64,000 nt of DNA from the NCBI RefSeq assembly GCF_012641365.1, contig NZ_JABAIM010000001.1, forward strand, positions 1,364,001 to 1,428,000, read 5' to 3'. The notes beneath the pieces were generated by a model. That model was given only the letters and a program-made list of their open reading frames with translations, was not told the DNA's origin and made no database searches. Both the position numbers and the translations under genes were made by a program. Origin of the DNA: Leeia aquatica. GTDB taxonomy: Bacteria > Pseudomonadota > Gammaproteobacteria > Burkholderiales > Leeiaceae. Shown one piece after another: positions 1-9,601 of the stretch (its first letter is position 1; every line of letters starts with the position of its first letter).

Positions 1-1
1 G

Positions 2-460
2 CCGCAACGCCTGCAGGCGCAGCTGCATACGGTGCGGCCCGGTGGGAGCCGTGATGACTGGGCGCACGTGCTGCTGGACTACGGTAGCTTGCAGGTAGAG
101 CTGCGGGCGTCCATGCTGATGGGCGGCGGCTTGCCCCGCTTTGCAGTGCATGGCACCCAGGGCAGCTGGATCAAGCACGGGCTAGATGTGCAGGAACAGC
201 AGTTACAGCAAGGCATTCGTCCCGGCCATGCGGACTGGGGGCTGGACCCTGTGCCCGGCCTGCTACTGCCAGAAGGGGATCATGCACAGCCTGCGTCACC
301 GCGAGGCAACTATCCGGCCTACTATGCAGGCATCCGCGACTGCATTACACAGGGGCAACCCAATCCGGTGAGCGCCACGTCGGCACTGCACGTGATGCGC
401 CTGCTGGAACGGGCGCAACAGTCGGCAGCGGAGGGGCGCAGCCTGCCAGTCAGCGCCTAG
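2..460 (+). CDS. Gfo/Idh/MocA-family oxidoreductase, C-terminal part (5' truncated)
   Basis: The reading frame is open from the first complete codon at base 2 and ends at TAG, so 152 C-terminal residues are visible and the NAD(P)-binding Rossmann half lies outside the window. The visible part resembles the C-terminal alpha/beta domain of Gfo/Idh/MocA dehydrogenases. It has a strand-rich stretch, the motif FAVHGTQGSW, and a closing helix around NPVSATSALHVMRLLERA that is typical of the family's end. Such enzymes oxidise or reduce sugars and related polyols in the cytoplasm; the closest type I recognise is the YdgJ-like group. The GTG at 32 is an internal codon, not a convincing start. The stop overlaps the stop of the opposite-strand gene by four bases. 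Substrate unknown. Confidence 0.75.
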   Translation, partial: PQRLQAQLHTVRPGGSRDDWAHVLLDYGSLQVELRASMLMGGGLPRFAVHGTQGSWIKHGLDVQEQQLQQGIRPGHADWGLDPVPGLLLPEGDHAQPASPRGNYPAYYAGIRDCITQGQPNPVSATSALHVMRLLERAQQSAAEGRSLPVSA

Positions 461-1728
461 CTGTGTCCCGCCGGCTCGGTCAGGTCGGGCATGTGGTCGT
501 CTTCACCCCAGACATAGAGGCAGTTCCGGCCGTTTCGCTTGGCATGATAGAGGCTGATATCGGCCCGGTGCATGAATTCGCTGGCCGTCTCGCCATACCG
601 CCATTCGGCCAGACCAAAACTGGCCGTCACCCGGGGCACAGGGTCAAAACTGCCCAGCATCACAGCCACCCGCAGCTGCTCTGCCAGCACCCGCGCGCCG
701 CTTTCTGCGGTTTCCGGTAGCAGCAGGCCAAACTCTTCGCCCCCCAAGCGCCCCAGGCAATCCCGCTGCTTGATCATCTGCTGCAAGGTATACACCAGCT
801 GGTGCAACACATGATCGCCCACATTATGACCAAACTGGTCGTTGATGGCCTTGAAATGATCCAGGTCAATCATCACCAGACAAAGTGGCCGCTCATCAAA
901 GGTGGCTTGTGCGATCGCGTCATCCAGCGACCGCAGAAAGGCGCGACGGCTGATGGCACCGGTCAGGGCATCCTGCCCCGCTTCCTGCGTCAGCAGTGCA
1001 TTGGCCCGGTTCAAGGGCTTCAAGACCAGCATGCTCAGCAGCAGGTTCAGCACCACAAACAGCAAGCTGTAGATACCGGCCAGCAGCCACAGATAGCGAG
1101 TAAACGTATCATCCATCCGCTGCATGGGCACTTGTGCCGGTACGGACACAATCTGCGCCCCGACAATGTCACCCATACGCCAGCCGAAGCCGTTTTTGCG
1201 CCCGTAAAGGCTCACCAGTGCTTCAGGGGCCCGGTCCGGGCTGGAGTGGCAGTACAAGCACGCTTTGTCCGAGATGCGAATGGGGCGGGCCAGATTGAAA
1301 CGGCTGCTGTCGGGCGTCTGCACCAGCTCCGTGACCGCTCCCTTCAGATGCTCGCTCTGGTAGCGCTGGATCAATGCCACTTCCCAGCCTTGGGCCACAT
1401 TCTTGGGGTTCATCGGGTTCAGTGCAGCTTCGCGGTAGGACTGCCCCGGATAATGCTCATGAAACAAGGCCATGACTTCGCGTGCAGCAAACGCAGGCAC
1501 CGCTTGCTTGCGAAATGCAAACGCCGGGTCTGCGTCCAGAATCGGCTTGATCTGCAGGGAGGTGTAACGCCGTACCGCGATGGCCGCTTCCATAGTGGCT
1601 TCTGCATTACGATGCAGTTCCTGCATCATTTCCTGCTTCAGGTTGTCATGCAAATACCACGCACTGACTGCCATGCCCAGCATGCAGGTCAACAACAGCA
1701 CCAGATTGAACTTCGCGCGCATCAGCAC
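457..1728 (-). CDS. diguanylate cyclase with N-terminal haem-c (Tll0287/DUF3365-like) periplasmic sensor
   Basis: This 423-residue protein has an N-terminal membrane helix (about residues 8-24) and a periplasmic domain of the DUF3365/Tll0287-like type. That domain contains CLYCH at 157-161, a c-type haem attachment site. A second membrane helix follows at about 212-236, then a GGDEF domain. The active-site loop is GGEEF at 329-333 and the metal-binding stretch IDLDHFKAIND is intact, so it should make cyclic-di-GMP. The usual RxxD inhibitory site reads KQRD, so feedback inhibition may be weak or absent. I infer redox or ligand sensing through the haem. The GTG start at 1728 has GGAG six bases upstream; the ATG two codons later is an alternative. 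The signal and downstream target are unknown. Confidence 0.85.
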   Translation of the reverse strand: MLMRAKFNLVLLLTCMLGMAVSAWYLHDNLKQEMMQELHRNAEATMEAAIAVRRYTSLQIKPILDADPAFAFRKQAVPAFAAREVMALFHEHYPGQSYREAALNPMNPKNVAQGWEVALIQRYQSEHLKGAVTELVQTPDSSRFNLARPIRISDKACLYCHSSPDRAPEALVSLYGRKNGFGWRMGDIVGAQIVSVPAQVPMQRMDDTFTRYLWLLAGIYSLLFVVLNLLLSMLVLKPLNRANALLTQEAGQDALTGAISRRAFLRSLDDAIAQATFDERPLCLVMIDLDHFKAINDQFGHNVGDHVLHQLVYTLQQMIKQRDCLGRLGGEEFGLLLPETAESGARVLAEQLRVAVMLGSFDPVPRVTASFGLAEWRYGETASEFMHRADISLYHAKRNGRNCLYVWGEDDHMPDLTEPAGHS

Positions 1729-1864
1729 GGCGCACTCCAGCGGGATTGGTCCCGTCCTAGCCCCATACCATCACTATATGTGATGCGCAGCAGATTTGCT
1801 GACTGAAGCGAATCGTTGCTTCATTCCGCCTCATCATGGGCACCCAAGGCGGGCCCACAAAGAA

Positions 1865-1890
1865 AAACAGCCCGGCAAGCCGGGCTGTTC
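1865..1890 (-). terminator. rho-independent terminator of the cold-shock gene
   Basis: An 11-bp perfect stem (core CAGCCCGGC / GCCGGGCTG, 1868-1887) with an AA loop is followed on the minus strand by a T-rich tract (complement of AGAAAAA). It lies 17 bases after the csp stop codon. Confidence 0.9.
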
Positions 1891-1906
1891 TATCGTAAGC
1901 GGAAGC

Positions 1907-2110
1907 TTACAGCGGCTTGATGTTGGCCGCTTGCTTGCCCTTCGGGCCAGTGGTCACGTCGAAGCTGACCTTCTGGTTTTCCTGCAGGGACTTGAAACCA
2001 TTCGATTGAATGGCGGAGAAGTGCGCGAACAGATCTTCGCCACCATCATCCGGAGTAATGAAACCAAAGCCTTTAGCGTCGTTGAACCACTTGACGGTAC
2101 CGGTTGCCAT
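1907..2110 (-). CDS. cspA: cold-shock protein, CspA family
   Basis: A 67-residue single cold-shock domain that starts [18 protein letters not shown] and ends NIKPL. RNP1 (KGFGFI) and RNP2-like (DLFAHFSAI) motifs are present, so it should bind single-stranded RNA and DNA as an RNA chaperone. The ATG at 2110 is preceded by AAGGAAA at good spacing; longer upstream reading is not needed. It is monocistronic: about 236 non-coding bases separate it from iscX upstream, and a strong terminator follows. The long untranslated leader fits the family, whose leaders often control translation by temperature, but I see no clear cold-box sequence. Whether it is cold-induced or constitutive cannot be told here. 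Confidence 0.95.
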   Translation of the reverse strand: MATGTVKWFNDAKGFGFITPDDGGEDLFAHFSAIQSNGFKSLQENQKVSFDVTTGPKGKQAANIKPL

Positions 2111-2346
2111 GAATCTATTTCCTTGAAAAAAATTGGATGTATCGGGCGGATGCCCATTTTTTGCAAGCAGGGTCGACACCGGGAATGACAAACTGATACG
2201 CCGTGAAGCATTAACGACAGCTGACGAAAACCGTACTACCTTGAAACCTGCATGCGCAGTGTGCACTTGCCCGCTGGTGCCGTCAAGCATGCGGGCACAT
2301 TTATTTCTACTCTGCCCAGCCGTACCGTGGTTGTCCTGCCACAGCG

Positions 2347-2541
2347 TCAGCTGATTTCGTCAATCCAGCATTGCTGGATGGCTTCCAGAATGCGCTCACC
2401 ACAGTGCGCCGGATCGTCGTCAAAATCCGGCAGCGCCAGCACCCATTGCATCAGGTCGGTAAAGCGCAGCTGACGCGGGTCAATGTCGGGGTGCGCCTCG
2501 GAGAGCTCGATGGCAATCTCCAGTGAATCGGTCCATTTCAT
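2347..2541 (-). CDS. iscX: IscX, Fe-S assembly accessory protein
   Basis: A 64-residue acidic protein ([10 protein letters not shown]...) that matches the IscX/YfhJ family in length and in the segment [24 protein letters not shown]. In other bacteria IscX binds IscS and iron and adjusts the rate of cluster assembly, possibly as an iron-dependent regulator of the desulfurase. It is the last gene of the isc operon, ten bases after fdx, which is its usual place. No clear terminator follows before the separately transcribed csp gene. Confidence 0.93.
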   Translation of the reverse strand: MKWTDSLEIAIELSEAHPDIDPRQLRFTDLMQWVLALPDFDDDPAHCGERILEAIQQCWIDEIS

Positions 2542-2551
2542 GGCATTGCCC

Positions 2552-2890
2552 TCAGTGGTTTTCCTTGGCGTGGTTGATGCTGTATTTGGGGATTTCCACC
2601 ACCAAAGGCACCGAGCCCACCTTGGCCTGACAAGACAGCCGGGATTGCGCGGTCAGCCCCCAGGCGCGGTCCAGCATGTCGTCTTCGTCTTCATCCGATG
2701 CAGACAGGCTGTCAAAGCCCTCGCGCACCACCACATGGCAGGTGGTACAGGCACAGACCTGACCACAGGCATGGTCAATCTCAATGTCGTGCTCCAGCAA
2801 GGCATCGCAAATGCTTTGCCCCGGCGTGGCCTCGATCTCTGCGCCACTCGGGCAAATTTCATCATGCGGCAGCAAGGTGATGCGGGTCAT
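2552..2890 (-). CDS. fdx: ISC-type [2Fe-2S] ferredoxin
   Basis: A 112-residue adrenodoxin-like ferredoxin. The cluster ligands lie in ACGQVCACTTCH (first, third and fourth Cys, spaced C-x5-C-x2-C), with the last ligand in RLSCQ near residue 87. In the ISC system it supplies electrons for reductive cluster building on IscU. It sits between hscA and iscX with 13 and 10 bases of spacing, so it is co-transcribed with them. Length and motif spacing match the E. coli protein. Confidence 0.96.
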   Translation of the reverse strand: MTRITLLPHDEICPSGAEIEATPGQSICDALLEHDIEIDHACGQVCACTTCHVVVREGFDSLSASDEDEDDMLDRAWGLTAQSRLSCQAKVGSVPLVVEIPKYSINHAKENH

Positions 2891-2903
2891 GTCAACTCCA
2901 CGA

Positions 2904-4772
2904 TTAGTCCAGACTGGTCAATCGCTGACCAGCCAATGCCCGCTTGATGCTGGCGTCCATGCGGCGAGCGGCAAATTCATCGGTGGCCTGGCTGGTCTCG
3001 CGTGTGACATCCCGCAGCTTCGTCATATCATCACCGGCCAGTGCCTGCTCGAGTCGGTGCAAGGCTTGCCCCAACTGCTGCTGTTCCAGTTCGCTCAACA
3101 AATGGGCATCCTCTGCCAGCGCAGCGCGGGTAGCATCCAGCAAGCGCTGCGCGTCCACCTGCGCTTCCGCCCACTGGCGAGCAGCAATGTCTTCTTGCGC
3201 ATGGGTAATGCTGGCTTGCAGCATGCGGCTGATCTCGTCATCGCTCAGGCCATAGGAAGGCTTGACGGTGACGCTGGCGCGAACACCAGTGGTTTTCTCG
3301 CTGGCTGAGACCGATAACAAGCCATCTGCGTCTACCTGAAAGGTGACCTGAATCCGGGCCGCACCGGCTGCCATCGGCGGGATGCCGCGCAGTTCAAAGC
3401 GGGCCAGCGACCGGCAATCCACCACGCGCTCACGCTCGCCTTGCAGCACGTGGATCAGCATCGCCGTCTGGCCATCCTTGAAGGTGGTGAACTCCTGAGC
3501 GCGTGCAGTGGGAATGGTCGAATTACGCGGAATGACCTTTTCCACCAGTCCGCCCATGGTTTCCAGCCCCAGCGACAACGGCGTCACGTCCAGTAATAGC
3601 CAGTCCTCCCCGGCTTTGTTACCCGCCAACACATTCGCCTGAATGGCAGCCCCCAGCGCGACCACCTTGTCCGGGTCCAGATTGTTCAGCGGCGCACGAC
3701 CAAAGTAGTCGGCCACCGCTTGCTGCACATGCGGCATGCGCGTGGCGCCCCCGACCATCACGACACCATCCACGTCATCCACTTGCAGACCGGCATCACG
3801 CATGGCTTTGCGCAGCGGCAGCAGGGTTTTGTCGACCAGGTGGCGGGTCAGCTGGTGAAAAGTGGCCTGATCCAGTGTCAGGTCAACGGTATCGCCCTGC
3901 TCCAGAATGGCGGCGATGTTGGCGCTCAGGTTATCGGTGAGCGCTTCTTTGGCCAGGCGGGCCTTCTGCTGCAGCAGCTGGGTATCACGCGGACCCAGCA
4001 GGGAGAGCCCGGCCTGCTCCAGCATCCAGCAGTACACCCGGTGATCAAAGTCATCGCCTCCCAGTGCGGAATCACCACTGGTGGCCACCACTTCGAACAC
4101 GCCACGGCTCAATCGCAGGATGGAGACGTCAAAGGTGCCACCGCCGAGGTCATATACCACATAAGTGCCTTCGGCGTGGTTATCCAGCCCATAGGCGATG
4201 GCGGCAGCGGTCGGCTCATTGAGCAGACGCAAAACATTCAGCCCGGCCAGTTGTGCGGCATCCTTGGTGGCTTGTCGTTGCGCATCGTCAAAATAGGCGG
4301 GTACCGTAATCACCGCACCGACCAAGTCGCCACTGCCGGCGGTCACCAGCGAGGCTTCGGCGCGGGCTTTCAGGCTGCGCAGGATGTCGGCGGAGACTTC
4401 CACCGGGCTTTTCTGGCCGCAACGCAACTTAAGCTGCACCATGCCGGGCGCGTCGATAAAGCGGTAAGGCAGGTGCTCACTGGCGATGTCTTTCAGACCA
4501 CGGCCCATGAAGCGCTTGACCGATACGATGGTATCTTGTGGCTCGCGCGTCAGCCACGGCAAGGCGTCGTAGCCTACTTGCGGCTCGCCGTCTGCCGGAT
4601 AGTGCACGACAGAGGGCAGCAGGCCACGCCCTTGGGTATCCGGCAGCACGGTGGGCAAGCTGCTGCGCACAGTTGCCACCAGCGAATGGGTGGTCCCCAG
4701 GTCAATGCCGATAGCCAGACGGTGCTGGTGGGGGGCGGCGCTCATGCCGGGTTCGGAAATTTGCAGCAGCAT
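2904..4772 (-). CDS. hscA: HscA, Hsp70-family chaperone for Fe-S assembly
   Basis: A 622-residue Hsp70 specialised for iron-sulfur transfer. It uses ATP to release the cluster from IscU after binding the LPPVK motif that is present in the IscU of this operon. The ATPase domain starts with [18 protein letters not shown] and contains the phosphate-binding [13 protein letters not shown] and [10 protein letters not shown]. The substrate-binding domain and helical lid follow. I chose the ATG at 4772 because LLQISEPG right after it matches the known E. coli HscA start; the open frame runs further to 4925 but that part overlaps hscB in another frame. The Shine-Dalgarno sequence is weak, so translation may be coupled to hscB 46 bases upstream. 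Confidence 0.96.
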   Translation of the reverse strand: MLLQISEPGMSAAPHQHRLAIGIDLGTTHSLVATVRSSLPTVLPDTQGRGLLPSVVHYPADGEPQVGYDALPWLTREPQDTIVSVKRFMGRGLKDIASEHLPYRFIDAPGMVQLKLRCGQKSPVEVSADILRSLKARAEASLVTAGSGDLVGAVITVPAYFDDAQRQATKDAAQLAGLNVLRLLNEPTAAAIAYGLDNHAEGTYVVYDLGGGTFDVSILRLSRGVFEVVATSGDSALGGDDFDHRVYCWMLEQAGLSLLGPRDTQLLQQKARLAKEALTDNLSANIAAILEQGDTVDLTLDQATFHQLTRHLVDKTLLPLRKAMRDAGLQVDDVDGVVMVGGATRMPHVQQAVADYFGRAPLNNLDPDKVVALGAAIQANVLAGNKAGEDWLLLDVTPLSLGLETMGGLVEKVIPRNSTIPTARAQEFTTFKDGQTAMLIHVLQGERERVVDCRSLARFELRGIPPMAAGAARIQVTFQVDADGLLSVSASEKTTGVRASVTVKPSYGLSDDEISRMLQASITHAQEDIAARQWAEAQVDAQRLLDATRAALAEDAHLLSELEQQQLGQALHRLEQALAGDDMTKLRDVTRETSQATDEFAARRMDASIKRALAGQRLTSLD

Positions 4773-4818
4773 CAGTGTGTTCTTATCGATTTGATGATAC
4801 CGGGTGCTTGCTGACAAG

Positions 4819-5346
4819 CTAGCCCAGCAGCCGCTCCAGCGCGGATTCCACTTCTTCGTCCAGCTTTTCCACAAAGCGCAGCTTGCGTACGGTACCAGCC
4901 GCGGCAACATCGTCTCGCTGCACATCCAGCCAGTTCACCAGCGCAGCCTGCAAGGTACGCTGCTCTTGTCGGAGCGCTTGGGACAAGCCTTCCAGCGCGG
5001 CAACATCACGTTGCCGGGCTGCATCCTCCAGCTGCTCACGCCATTCCATCTGCTGCATCAGGAAATCACGCGGCATGGCGGTGTTCGACTCCAGCTCCGG
5101 GTCCACCCCGCGCAATGACAGCAGGTAAATGGCCCGGCTCAACGGATGCTTGAGGATGTGATAGCCCTGGTTCGCCAGTGTGGCCCACTCCAGCGCACGA
5201 CGTTTCTCGGCGTCGGTTGCCAGCGCATGCCGGTCCGGGTGCACCTGCGCCTGCACCGCGCGATAGGCCTGCTCCAGCGGTGCCAGGTTCAGCTGCTGCT
5301 GTTCGGGCAAGCCGAACAGGGAAAAATGGGTTTGCTGCACGCTCAA
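4819..5346 (-). CDS. hscB: HscB, J-protein co-chaperone of HscA
   Basis: This 175-residue protein has an N-terminal J-domain with the essential HPD motif (QVHPDRHA, about residues 36-38). A C-terminal three-helix domain binds IscU; the [14 protein letters not shown] stretch is a family hallmark. It delivers IscU to HscA and stimulates HscA ATPase activity. It lies between iscA (12 bases) and hscA in the usual order. No anomalies. Confidence 0.96.
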   Translation of the reverse strand: MSVQQTHFSLFGLPEQQQLNLAPLEQAYRAVQAQVHPDRHALATDAEKRRALEWATLANQGYHILKHPLSRAIYLLSLRGVDPELESNTAMPRDFLMQQMEWREQLEDAARQRDVAALEGLSQALRQEQRTLQAALVNWLDVQRDDVAAAGTVRKLRFVEKLDEEVESALERLLG

Positions 5347-5358
5347 GCCATCCTGCGG

Positions 5359-5682
5359 TCAAACATTGAAGCTCTCGCCGCAGCCACAGGCATCCTTGAC
5401 GTTCGGATTGTTGAACTTGAAGCCTTCGTTCAACCCTTCCTTGACGAAGTCGAGCTCGGTACCGTCGAGGTAGACCAGACTTTTCGGGTCAACCAGCACG
5501 GTGACACCGTGTGACTCAAAAGTCAGGTCTTCATCCTGTACCGCGTCAGCAAATTCCAGCTTGTAGGCCATGCCAGAACAGCCCGAGGTTTTCACCCCCA
5601 GCCGCAGGCCCACGCCCTTGCCGCGCTTTTGCAGGAAATTGGCCACATGGGTGGCGGCTGCTTCAGACAGTGTCACTGCCAT
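5359..5682 (-). CDS. iscA: IscA, A-type Fe-S carrier
   Basis: A 107-residue A-type carrier with the three conserved cysteines: one in [10 protein letters not shown] and two in the C-terminal CGCGESF. It is thought to receive clusters from IscU or to bind iron and hand it to apo-targets. The ATG at 5682 has AGGAGT seven bases upstream, whereas the longer open frame overlaps iscU. It is thirteen bases after iscU, within the operon. Confidence 0.96.
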   Translation of the reverse strand: MAVTLSEAAATHVANFLQKRGKGVGLRLGVKTSGCSGMAYKLEFADAVQDEDLTFESHGVTVLVDPKSLVYLDGTELDFVKEGLNEGFKFNNPNVKDACGCGESFNV

Positions 5683-5695
5683 GATCGACTCCTGC

Positions 5696-6079
5696 TCAAG
5701 CGTCGTGCTTGGCTTTGTAATCGGCCACCGCGGCCTTGATGGCATCTTCGGCCAGGATGGAGCAATGCACCTTGACGGGCGGCAAGGCCAGCTCTTCGGC
5801 GATTTGCGTGTTCTTGATGGACAGCGCCTCATCCAGCGTCTTGCCCTTCACCCACTCGGTCACCAGTGAGCTCGACGCAATCGCCGAACCACAGCCGTAG
5901 GTCTTGAAGCGGGCATCTTCAATCACCCCTTCTTCATTGACCTTGATCTGCAGCTTCATCACGTCGCCACAGGCCGGTGCCCCCACCATGCCGGTGCCCA
6001 CACTGTCGTCACCCTTTTCGAAGGCGCCCACATTGCGCGGATTTTCGTAATGATCAATAACCTTGTCTGAGTATGCCAT
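5696..6079 (-). CDS. iscU: IscU, Fe-S cluster scaffold
   Basis: A 127-residue scaffold with the three cluster-ligand cysteines ([30 protein letters not shown]). It also carries LPPVK, the HscA recognition motif, which matches the HscA/HscB pair encoded downstream. Clusters form here from sulfur delivered by IscS and electrons from Fdx. It lies 45 bases after iscS and 13 before iscA. Length and sequence are fully typical. Confidence 0.98.
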   Translation of the reverse strand: MAYSDKVIDHYENPRNVGAFEKGDDSVGTGMVGAPACGDVMKLQIKVNEEGVIEDARFKTYGCGSAIASSSLVTEWVKGKTLDEALSIKNTQIAEELALPPVKVHCSILAEDAIKAAVADYKAKHDA

Positions 6080-6124
6080 GCTGTTTCCCCTTGGCCGGCC
6101 TGCTGCCTGACCTTACAAACTGTA

Positions 6125-7336
6125 TCAGTGTGCCGCCCATTGCACGGTGCTCAAATCCACACCGTCCTTGAACATTTCCCACAATGGCGACAATTCGCGC
6201 AACTTGCCGATCTTTTCCTGGATCAGTTGTACCGCGAAATCGATTTCCGCTTCGGTGGTGAAGCGACCCAAAGTAAAACGGATTGAACTGTGCGCCAGCT
6301 CATCCGAACGCCCCAGGGCACGCAACACATAAGAAGGCTCCAGACTGGCCGAGGTACAGGCCGAACCGCTGGATACCGCCAGTGCCTTCAGTGCCATGAT
6401 CAGCGATTCACCTTCGACGAAGTTGAAGCTGACGTTCAGATTGTGCGGCACACGGGCGTCCATATCCCCGTTCAAATGCACTTCTTCGATCTGGCTCAGG
6501 CCGCGCCACAACCGGTCACGCAGCATGCGGATGCGCTCGTTCTCGCTCGCCATGTCTTCCTTGGCAATGCGGTAGGCCTCACCCATGCCGATGATCTGGT
6601 GCGTTGCCAGTGTGCCGGAACGCATGCCGCGCTCGTGGCCACCACCATGAATCTGCGCTTCCAGTCGCACCCGTGGCTTGCGTCGCACATACAGGGCACC
6701 GATACCCTTGGGGCCATAGCTCTTGTGGGCGGACAGGCTCATCAGGTCCACCTTGAGCACAGCCGTGTCGATGACCACCTTGCCGGTCGCCTGTGCGGCG
6801 TCGACATGAAACAGCACACCACGGCTGCGGCACAGCTCGCCAATCTCGGCAATTGGCTGAATCACGCCAATCTCGTTGTTCACCATCATGATGGACACCA
6901 GAATGGTATCCGGGCGAATGGTAGCCGCCAGTTCATCCATGTCCACCAGGCCGTTGGGCTTGGGGCTCAGGTAAGTGACCTCGAAGCCCTGCCGCTCCAT
7001 CTCGCGCATGGTATCCAGCACGGCCTTGTGCTCGGTTTTCAGGGTAATCAGGTGTTTGCCCTTGCTGCTGTAGAAATGGGCAGCGCCTTTGATGGCAAGG
7101 TTGTCGGATTCGGTCGCGCCGGAAGTCCAGACAATTTCCTTGGGGTCGGCATTGAGCAAATCTGCAACCTGCTTGCGCGCCAGCTCCACCGCCTCTTCCG
7201 CCTCCCAGCCATAGGCATGGGAGCGGCTCGCCGGGTTGCCGAAGTGTTCGGTCAGCCAAGGAATCATTTTCTCAGCCACACGCGGGTCAATCGGGGTGGT
7301 GGCGGAGTAATCCAGGTAAATCGGCTTGGTGCTCAT
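6125..7336 (-). CDS. iscS: IscS, cysteine desulfurase
   Basis: A 403-residue PLP enzyme that converts cysteine to alanine and a protein-bound persulfide for Fe-S clusters, tRNA thiolation and other sulfur uses. The PLP lysine lies in [10 protein letters not shown] and the mobile catalytic cysteine in [14 protein letters not shown]; the N-terminus [15 protein letters not shown] is characteristic. I chose the ATG at 7336 because the preceding open frame (to 7417) overlaps iscR and does not resemble the family. It follows iscR by 23 bases. Confidence 0.97.
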   Translation of the reverse strand: MSTKPIYLDYSATTPIDPRVAEKMIPWLTEHFGNPASRSHAYGWEAEEAVELARKQVADLLNADPKEIVWTSGATESDNLAIKGAAHFYSSKGKHLITLKTEHKAVLDTMREMERQGFEVTYLSPKPNGLVDMDELAATIRPDTILVSIMMVNNEIGVIQPIAEIGELCRSRGVLFHVDAAQATGKVVIDTAVLKVDLMSLSAHKSYGPKGIGALYVRRKPRVRLEAQIHGGGHERGMRSGTLATHQIIGMGEAYRIAKEDMASENERIRMLRDRLWRGLSQIEEVHLNGDMDARVPHNLNVSFNFVEGESLIMALKALAVSSGSACTSASLEPSYVLRALGRSDELAHSSIRFTLGRFTTEAEIDFAVQLIQEKIGKLRELSPLWEMFKDGVDLSTVQWAAH

Positions 7337-7359
7337 AGGTCGTCCAGTCAGATGCAGAA

Positions 7360-7830
7360 TTACATTACGGCAGACAAGCGCTTGTCCAGCACCACCGGAT
7401 GCTCGGACCCGGTGCACTGCTCACGCTCGCGCTGCTTGGCGACCAGCTCCGCCAGCGATACCGATGCCAGATAGCGGAAAATGGTCAGGTTCAGGTTGGT
7501 CCACAGATCATGGGTCATGCAGCGGTGCTCGTCGAGGCAGTTTTCCTTGCCGCCGCACTGGGTCGCATCAATCGGCTCGTCAACCGCCAGGATGATGTCA
7601 GCCACCGAGATGCTGAGCTCGGGACGGGCCAGACAGTAGCCGCCTCCCGGCCCGCGCACGCTGTCCACCAGCTCGGCGCGCCGCAGCTTGCCAAACAGTT
7701 GTTCCAGGTACGAGAGGGAAATCTTCTGCCGCTCGCTGATGCCAGCCAGCGTCACCGGGCCACACTGGTGGCGCAGCGCAAGGTCCACCATGGCGGTGAC
7801 CGCAAAACGACCTTTGGTAGTAAGACGCAT
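7360..7830 (-). CDS. iscR: IscR, Rrf2-family Fe-S sensing repressor
   Basis: This 156-residue Rrf2 protein has an N-terminal winged helix-turn-helix ([19 protein letters not shown]...). The cluster-binding cysteines are in [13 protein letters not shown], which also supplies the histidine ligand of IscR. In its [2Fe-2S] form it represses the isc operon, so synthesis is matched to cluster demand. It is the first gene of the operon, and a strong promoter with an IscR-like site lies upstream. The C-terminal tail is ordinary for the family. Confidence 0.97.
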   Translation of the reverse strand: MRLTTKGRFAVTAMVDLALRHQCGPVTLAGISERQKISLSYLEQLFGKLRRAELVDSVRGPGGGYCLARPELSISVADIILAVDEPIDATQCGGKENCLDEHRCMTHDLWTNLNLTIFRYLASVSLAELVAKQREREQCTGSEHPVVLDKRLSAVM

Positions 7831-7860
7831 GACGGGCTCTTTCGGCCTGTAGAAGCCAAT

Positions 7861-7900
7861 GACCCGATTTTAAAATACCCGATTAAATTGGTCAACAATT
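7861..7900 (-). promoter_or_regulatory. isc operon promoter with type-1-like IscR site
   Basis: On the minus strand a -35 TTGACC (7890-7895) and a -10 TAAAAT (7867-7872) are separated by exactly 17 bases. The spacer contains AATTTAATCGGGTAT. The combination TTGACC..AATCGGGTAT resembles type-1 IscR motifs described upstream of iscR in other proteobacteria, so repression by holo-IscR is inferred. It lies 37-65 bases upstream of the iscR ATG. Confidence 0.8.
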
Positions 7901-7922
7901 CAACCGTGATACTTGCCCTGGG

Positions 7923-8564
7923 TCAAGTGCGTGCCAGCCGCTGCCGGACAAACGCCACCACCACCGGCAGCACCGACAGCGCGATGATCCCCAGCACCAG
8001 CAGCGAGAAATTGGCGCGCACAAAGGGCTGGTTGCCAAAGAAATGGCCCAGATAAACCAGCAACAGCACCCAGCTCAGCGCGCCCAACACGGAATACAGC
8101 AGAAACTGACGATACGGCATGTGGCCGGCACCTGCGGTGAACGGGATATAGGTCCGCACGATCGGGATGAAACGCGCCAGGATGATGGCACGGCCACCAT
8201 GCCGTTCAAAGAAGGCATGGGTGCGCTCCAGATATTCACGCCGGAACAGGCGTGAATTCGGCTTGGCAAACAAGCGCTGCCCCAGCCACCGGCCCAGCGC
8301 GTAGTTGACGTTGTCACCCAGCAAGGCGGCCACGATCAAGCTTGCCGCCAGCACGTGCGGGCTCAATGTCGTTCCCACCGTCAATGCCCCTGCAGCAAAC
8401 AGCAGTGAATCACCGGGCAGGAAGGGCGTAACCACCAGCCCGGTTTCACAGAACACGATCAAGAACAGGATGCCATACACCCATACCCCGTGCTGATTGA
8501 ACAGCTCGCGCAGATGGGTATCGACATGCAGGATGAAGTCAATCAGTAACCAGATCGTGTCCAT
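7923..8564 (-). CDS. dedA: DedA-family membrane protein
   Basis: A 213-residue polytopic inner-membrane protein. It closely follows E. coli DedA from [15 protein letters not shown] through the family signature [24 protein letters not shown] and the [20 protein letters not shown] segment, with the conserved acidic and arginine residues in place. DedA proteins are implicated in lipid carrier (undecaprenyl phosphate) flipping and membrane homeostasis; the role here is inferred. It lies eight bases after secF, so it may be the last gene of the yajC-secD-secF transcript. No terminator is seen between them. Confidence 0.93.
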   Translation of the reverse strand: MDTIWLLIDFILHVDTHLRELFNQHGVWVYGILFLIVFCETGLVVTPFLPGDSLLFAAGALTVGTTLSPHVLAASLIVAALLGDNVNYALGRWLGQRLFAKPNSRLFRREYLERTHAFFERHGGRAIILARFIPIVRTYIPFTAGAGHMPYRQFLLYSVLGALSWVLLLVYLGHFFGNQPFVRANFSLLVLGIIALSVLPVVVAFVRQRLART

Positions 8565-8572
8565 GGTAGCGC

Positions 8573-9577
8573 TCAGGGCAAGGCGTGTTCGACTTCGGTT
8601 TTCTTCGGCTTGACGAAGTCTTCCCGCTTGACACCCAGCATCAGCAACAGCGGCGAGGCCACCAGCACCGAAGAGTAGATGCCAAACAGAATGCCGATGG
8701 TCAACGCCAGCGCGAAGTTGTGCAGGATTTCGCCACCGAGGAACAGCATGGAGGTTACCATCAGCTGCGTCGACAAGTGGGTGAGGATGGTCCGGCTCAT
8801 GGTGGCGGTAATGGCGTTGTCGATGATTTCCGTCACCGTCTTGTTGCGCAGCTTGCGGAAGTTTTCGCGGATCCGGTCAAACACCACCACCGATTCGTTC
8901 ACCGAGTAGCCCAGCACTGCCAGCACTGCCGCCAGCACCGTCAGGTTGAACTCCCAGCCAAACGCGGCGAAGCAGCCCAGAATGATCACCACGTCGTGCA
9001 TGTTGGCAATGATGGCCGACACTGCAAACTTCCACTCAAAGCGAATGGCCAGATAGACGATGATGCCCAGACACACCAGCGCAATCGCCGTCAGACCACC
9101 GGTAACCAGTTCCTTGCCCACTTGCGGGCCCACAAACTCAATGCGTTTCATCACCACCGCAGGCTTGGCTGCCACTTGGCACACCCGCTGTGCCTGCTGG
9201 CCCGGCTGACCCGGCACCGCCACCAGCTGCCCCTGCTCGGCGGTACACAGCGCAGCATACACCCGGCTGGCGGTCTCGGCAGACGACCGGCTCTTTTCCA
9301 GCGGCAGCCGAATCATCACATCATGGCTGGTGCCATAGTTCTGCACGGCCACATCGGTATAGCCCAGTTTGCTGATGGCACCACGCACCCGCTCCAGATT
9401 GGCGTTCTGGGTGTACTGCAGCTCCACCACCGTACCCCCGGTGAAATCCACGCCAAAGTGCAAACCCTTGGCAATCAGGAAGTACACCGCTGCCAGGAAA
9501 GTGACCAGCGAAATGAAGGTGGTCAGCTTCCCGTAGCTCATGAACGGGATGTCTTTTTTAGGGTGGAAGATTTCCAT
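8573..9577 (-). CDS. secF: SecF, protein-export membrane subunit
   Basis: A 334-residue subunit of SecDF, which uses the proton gradient to pull exported proteins across the membrane after SecYEG/SecA. It has six membrane helices, the [15 protein letters not shown] periplasmic entry and the family motif [16 protein letters not shown]. It follows secD by 24 bases and is preceded by an AAGGAAA ribosome-binding site. The central periplasmic loop (about residues 100-145, Q/A-rich) appears slightly longer than in E. coli. Confidence 0.96.
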   Translation of the reverse strand: MEIFHPKKDIPFMSYGKLTTFISLVTFLAAVYFLIAKGLHFGVDFTGGTVVELQYTQNANLERVRGAISKLGYTDVAVQNYGTSHDVMIRLPLEKSRSSAETASRVYAALCTAEQGQLVAVPGQPGQQAQRVCQVAAKPAVVMKRIEFVGPQVGKELVTGGLTAIALVCLGIIVYLAIRFEWKFAVSAIIANMHDVVIILGCFAAFGWEFNLTVLAAVLAVLGYSVNESVVVFDRIRENFRKLRNKTVTEIIDNAITATMSRTILTHLSTQLMVTSMLFLGGEILHNFALALTIGILFGIYSSVLVASPLLLMLGVKREDFVKPKKTEVEHALP

Positions 9578-9601
9578 ATTGCGTTTTCCTTGTTGGCCCG
9601 C

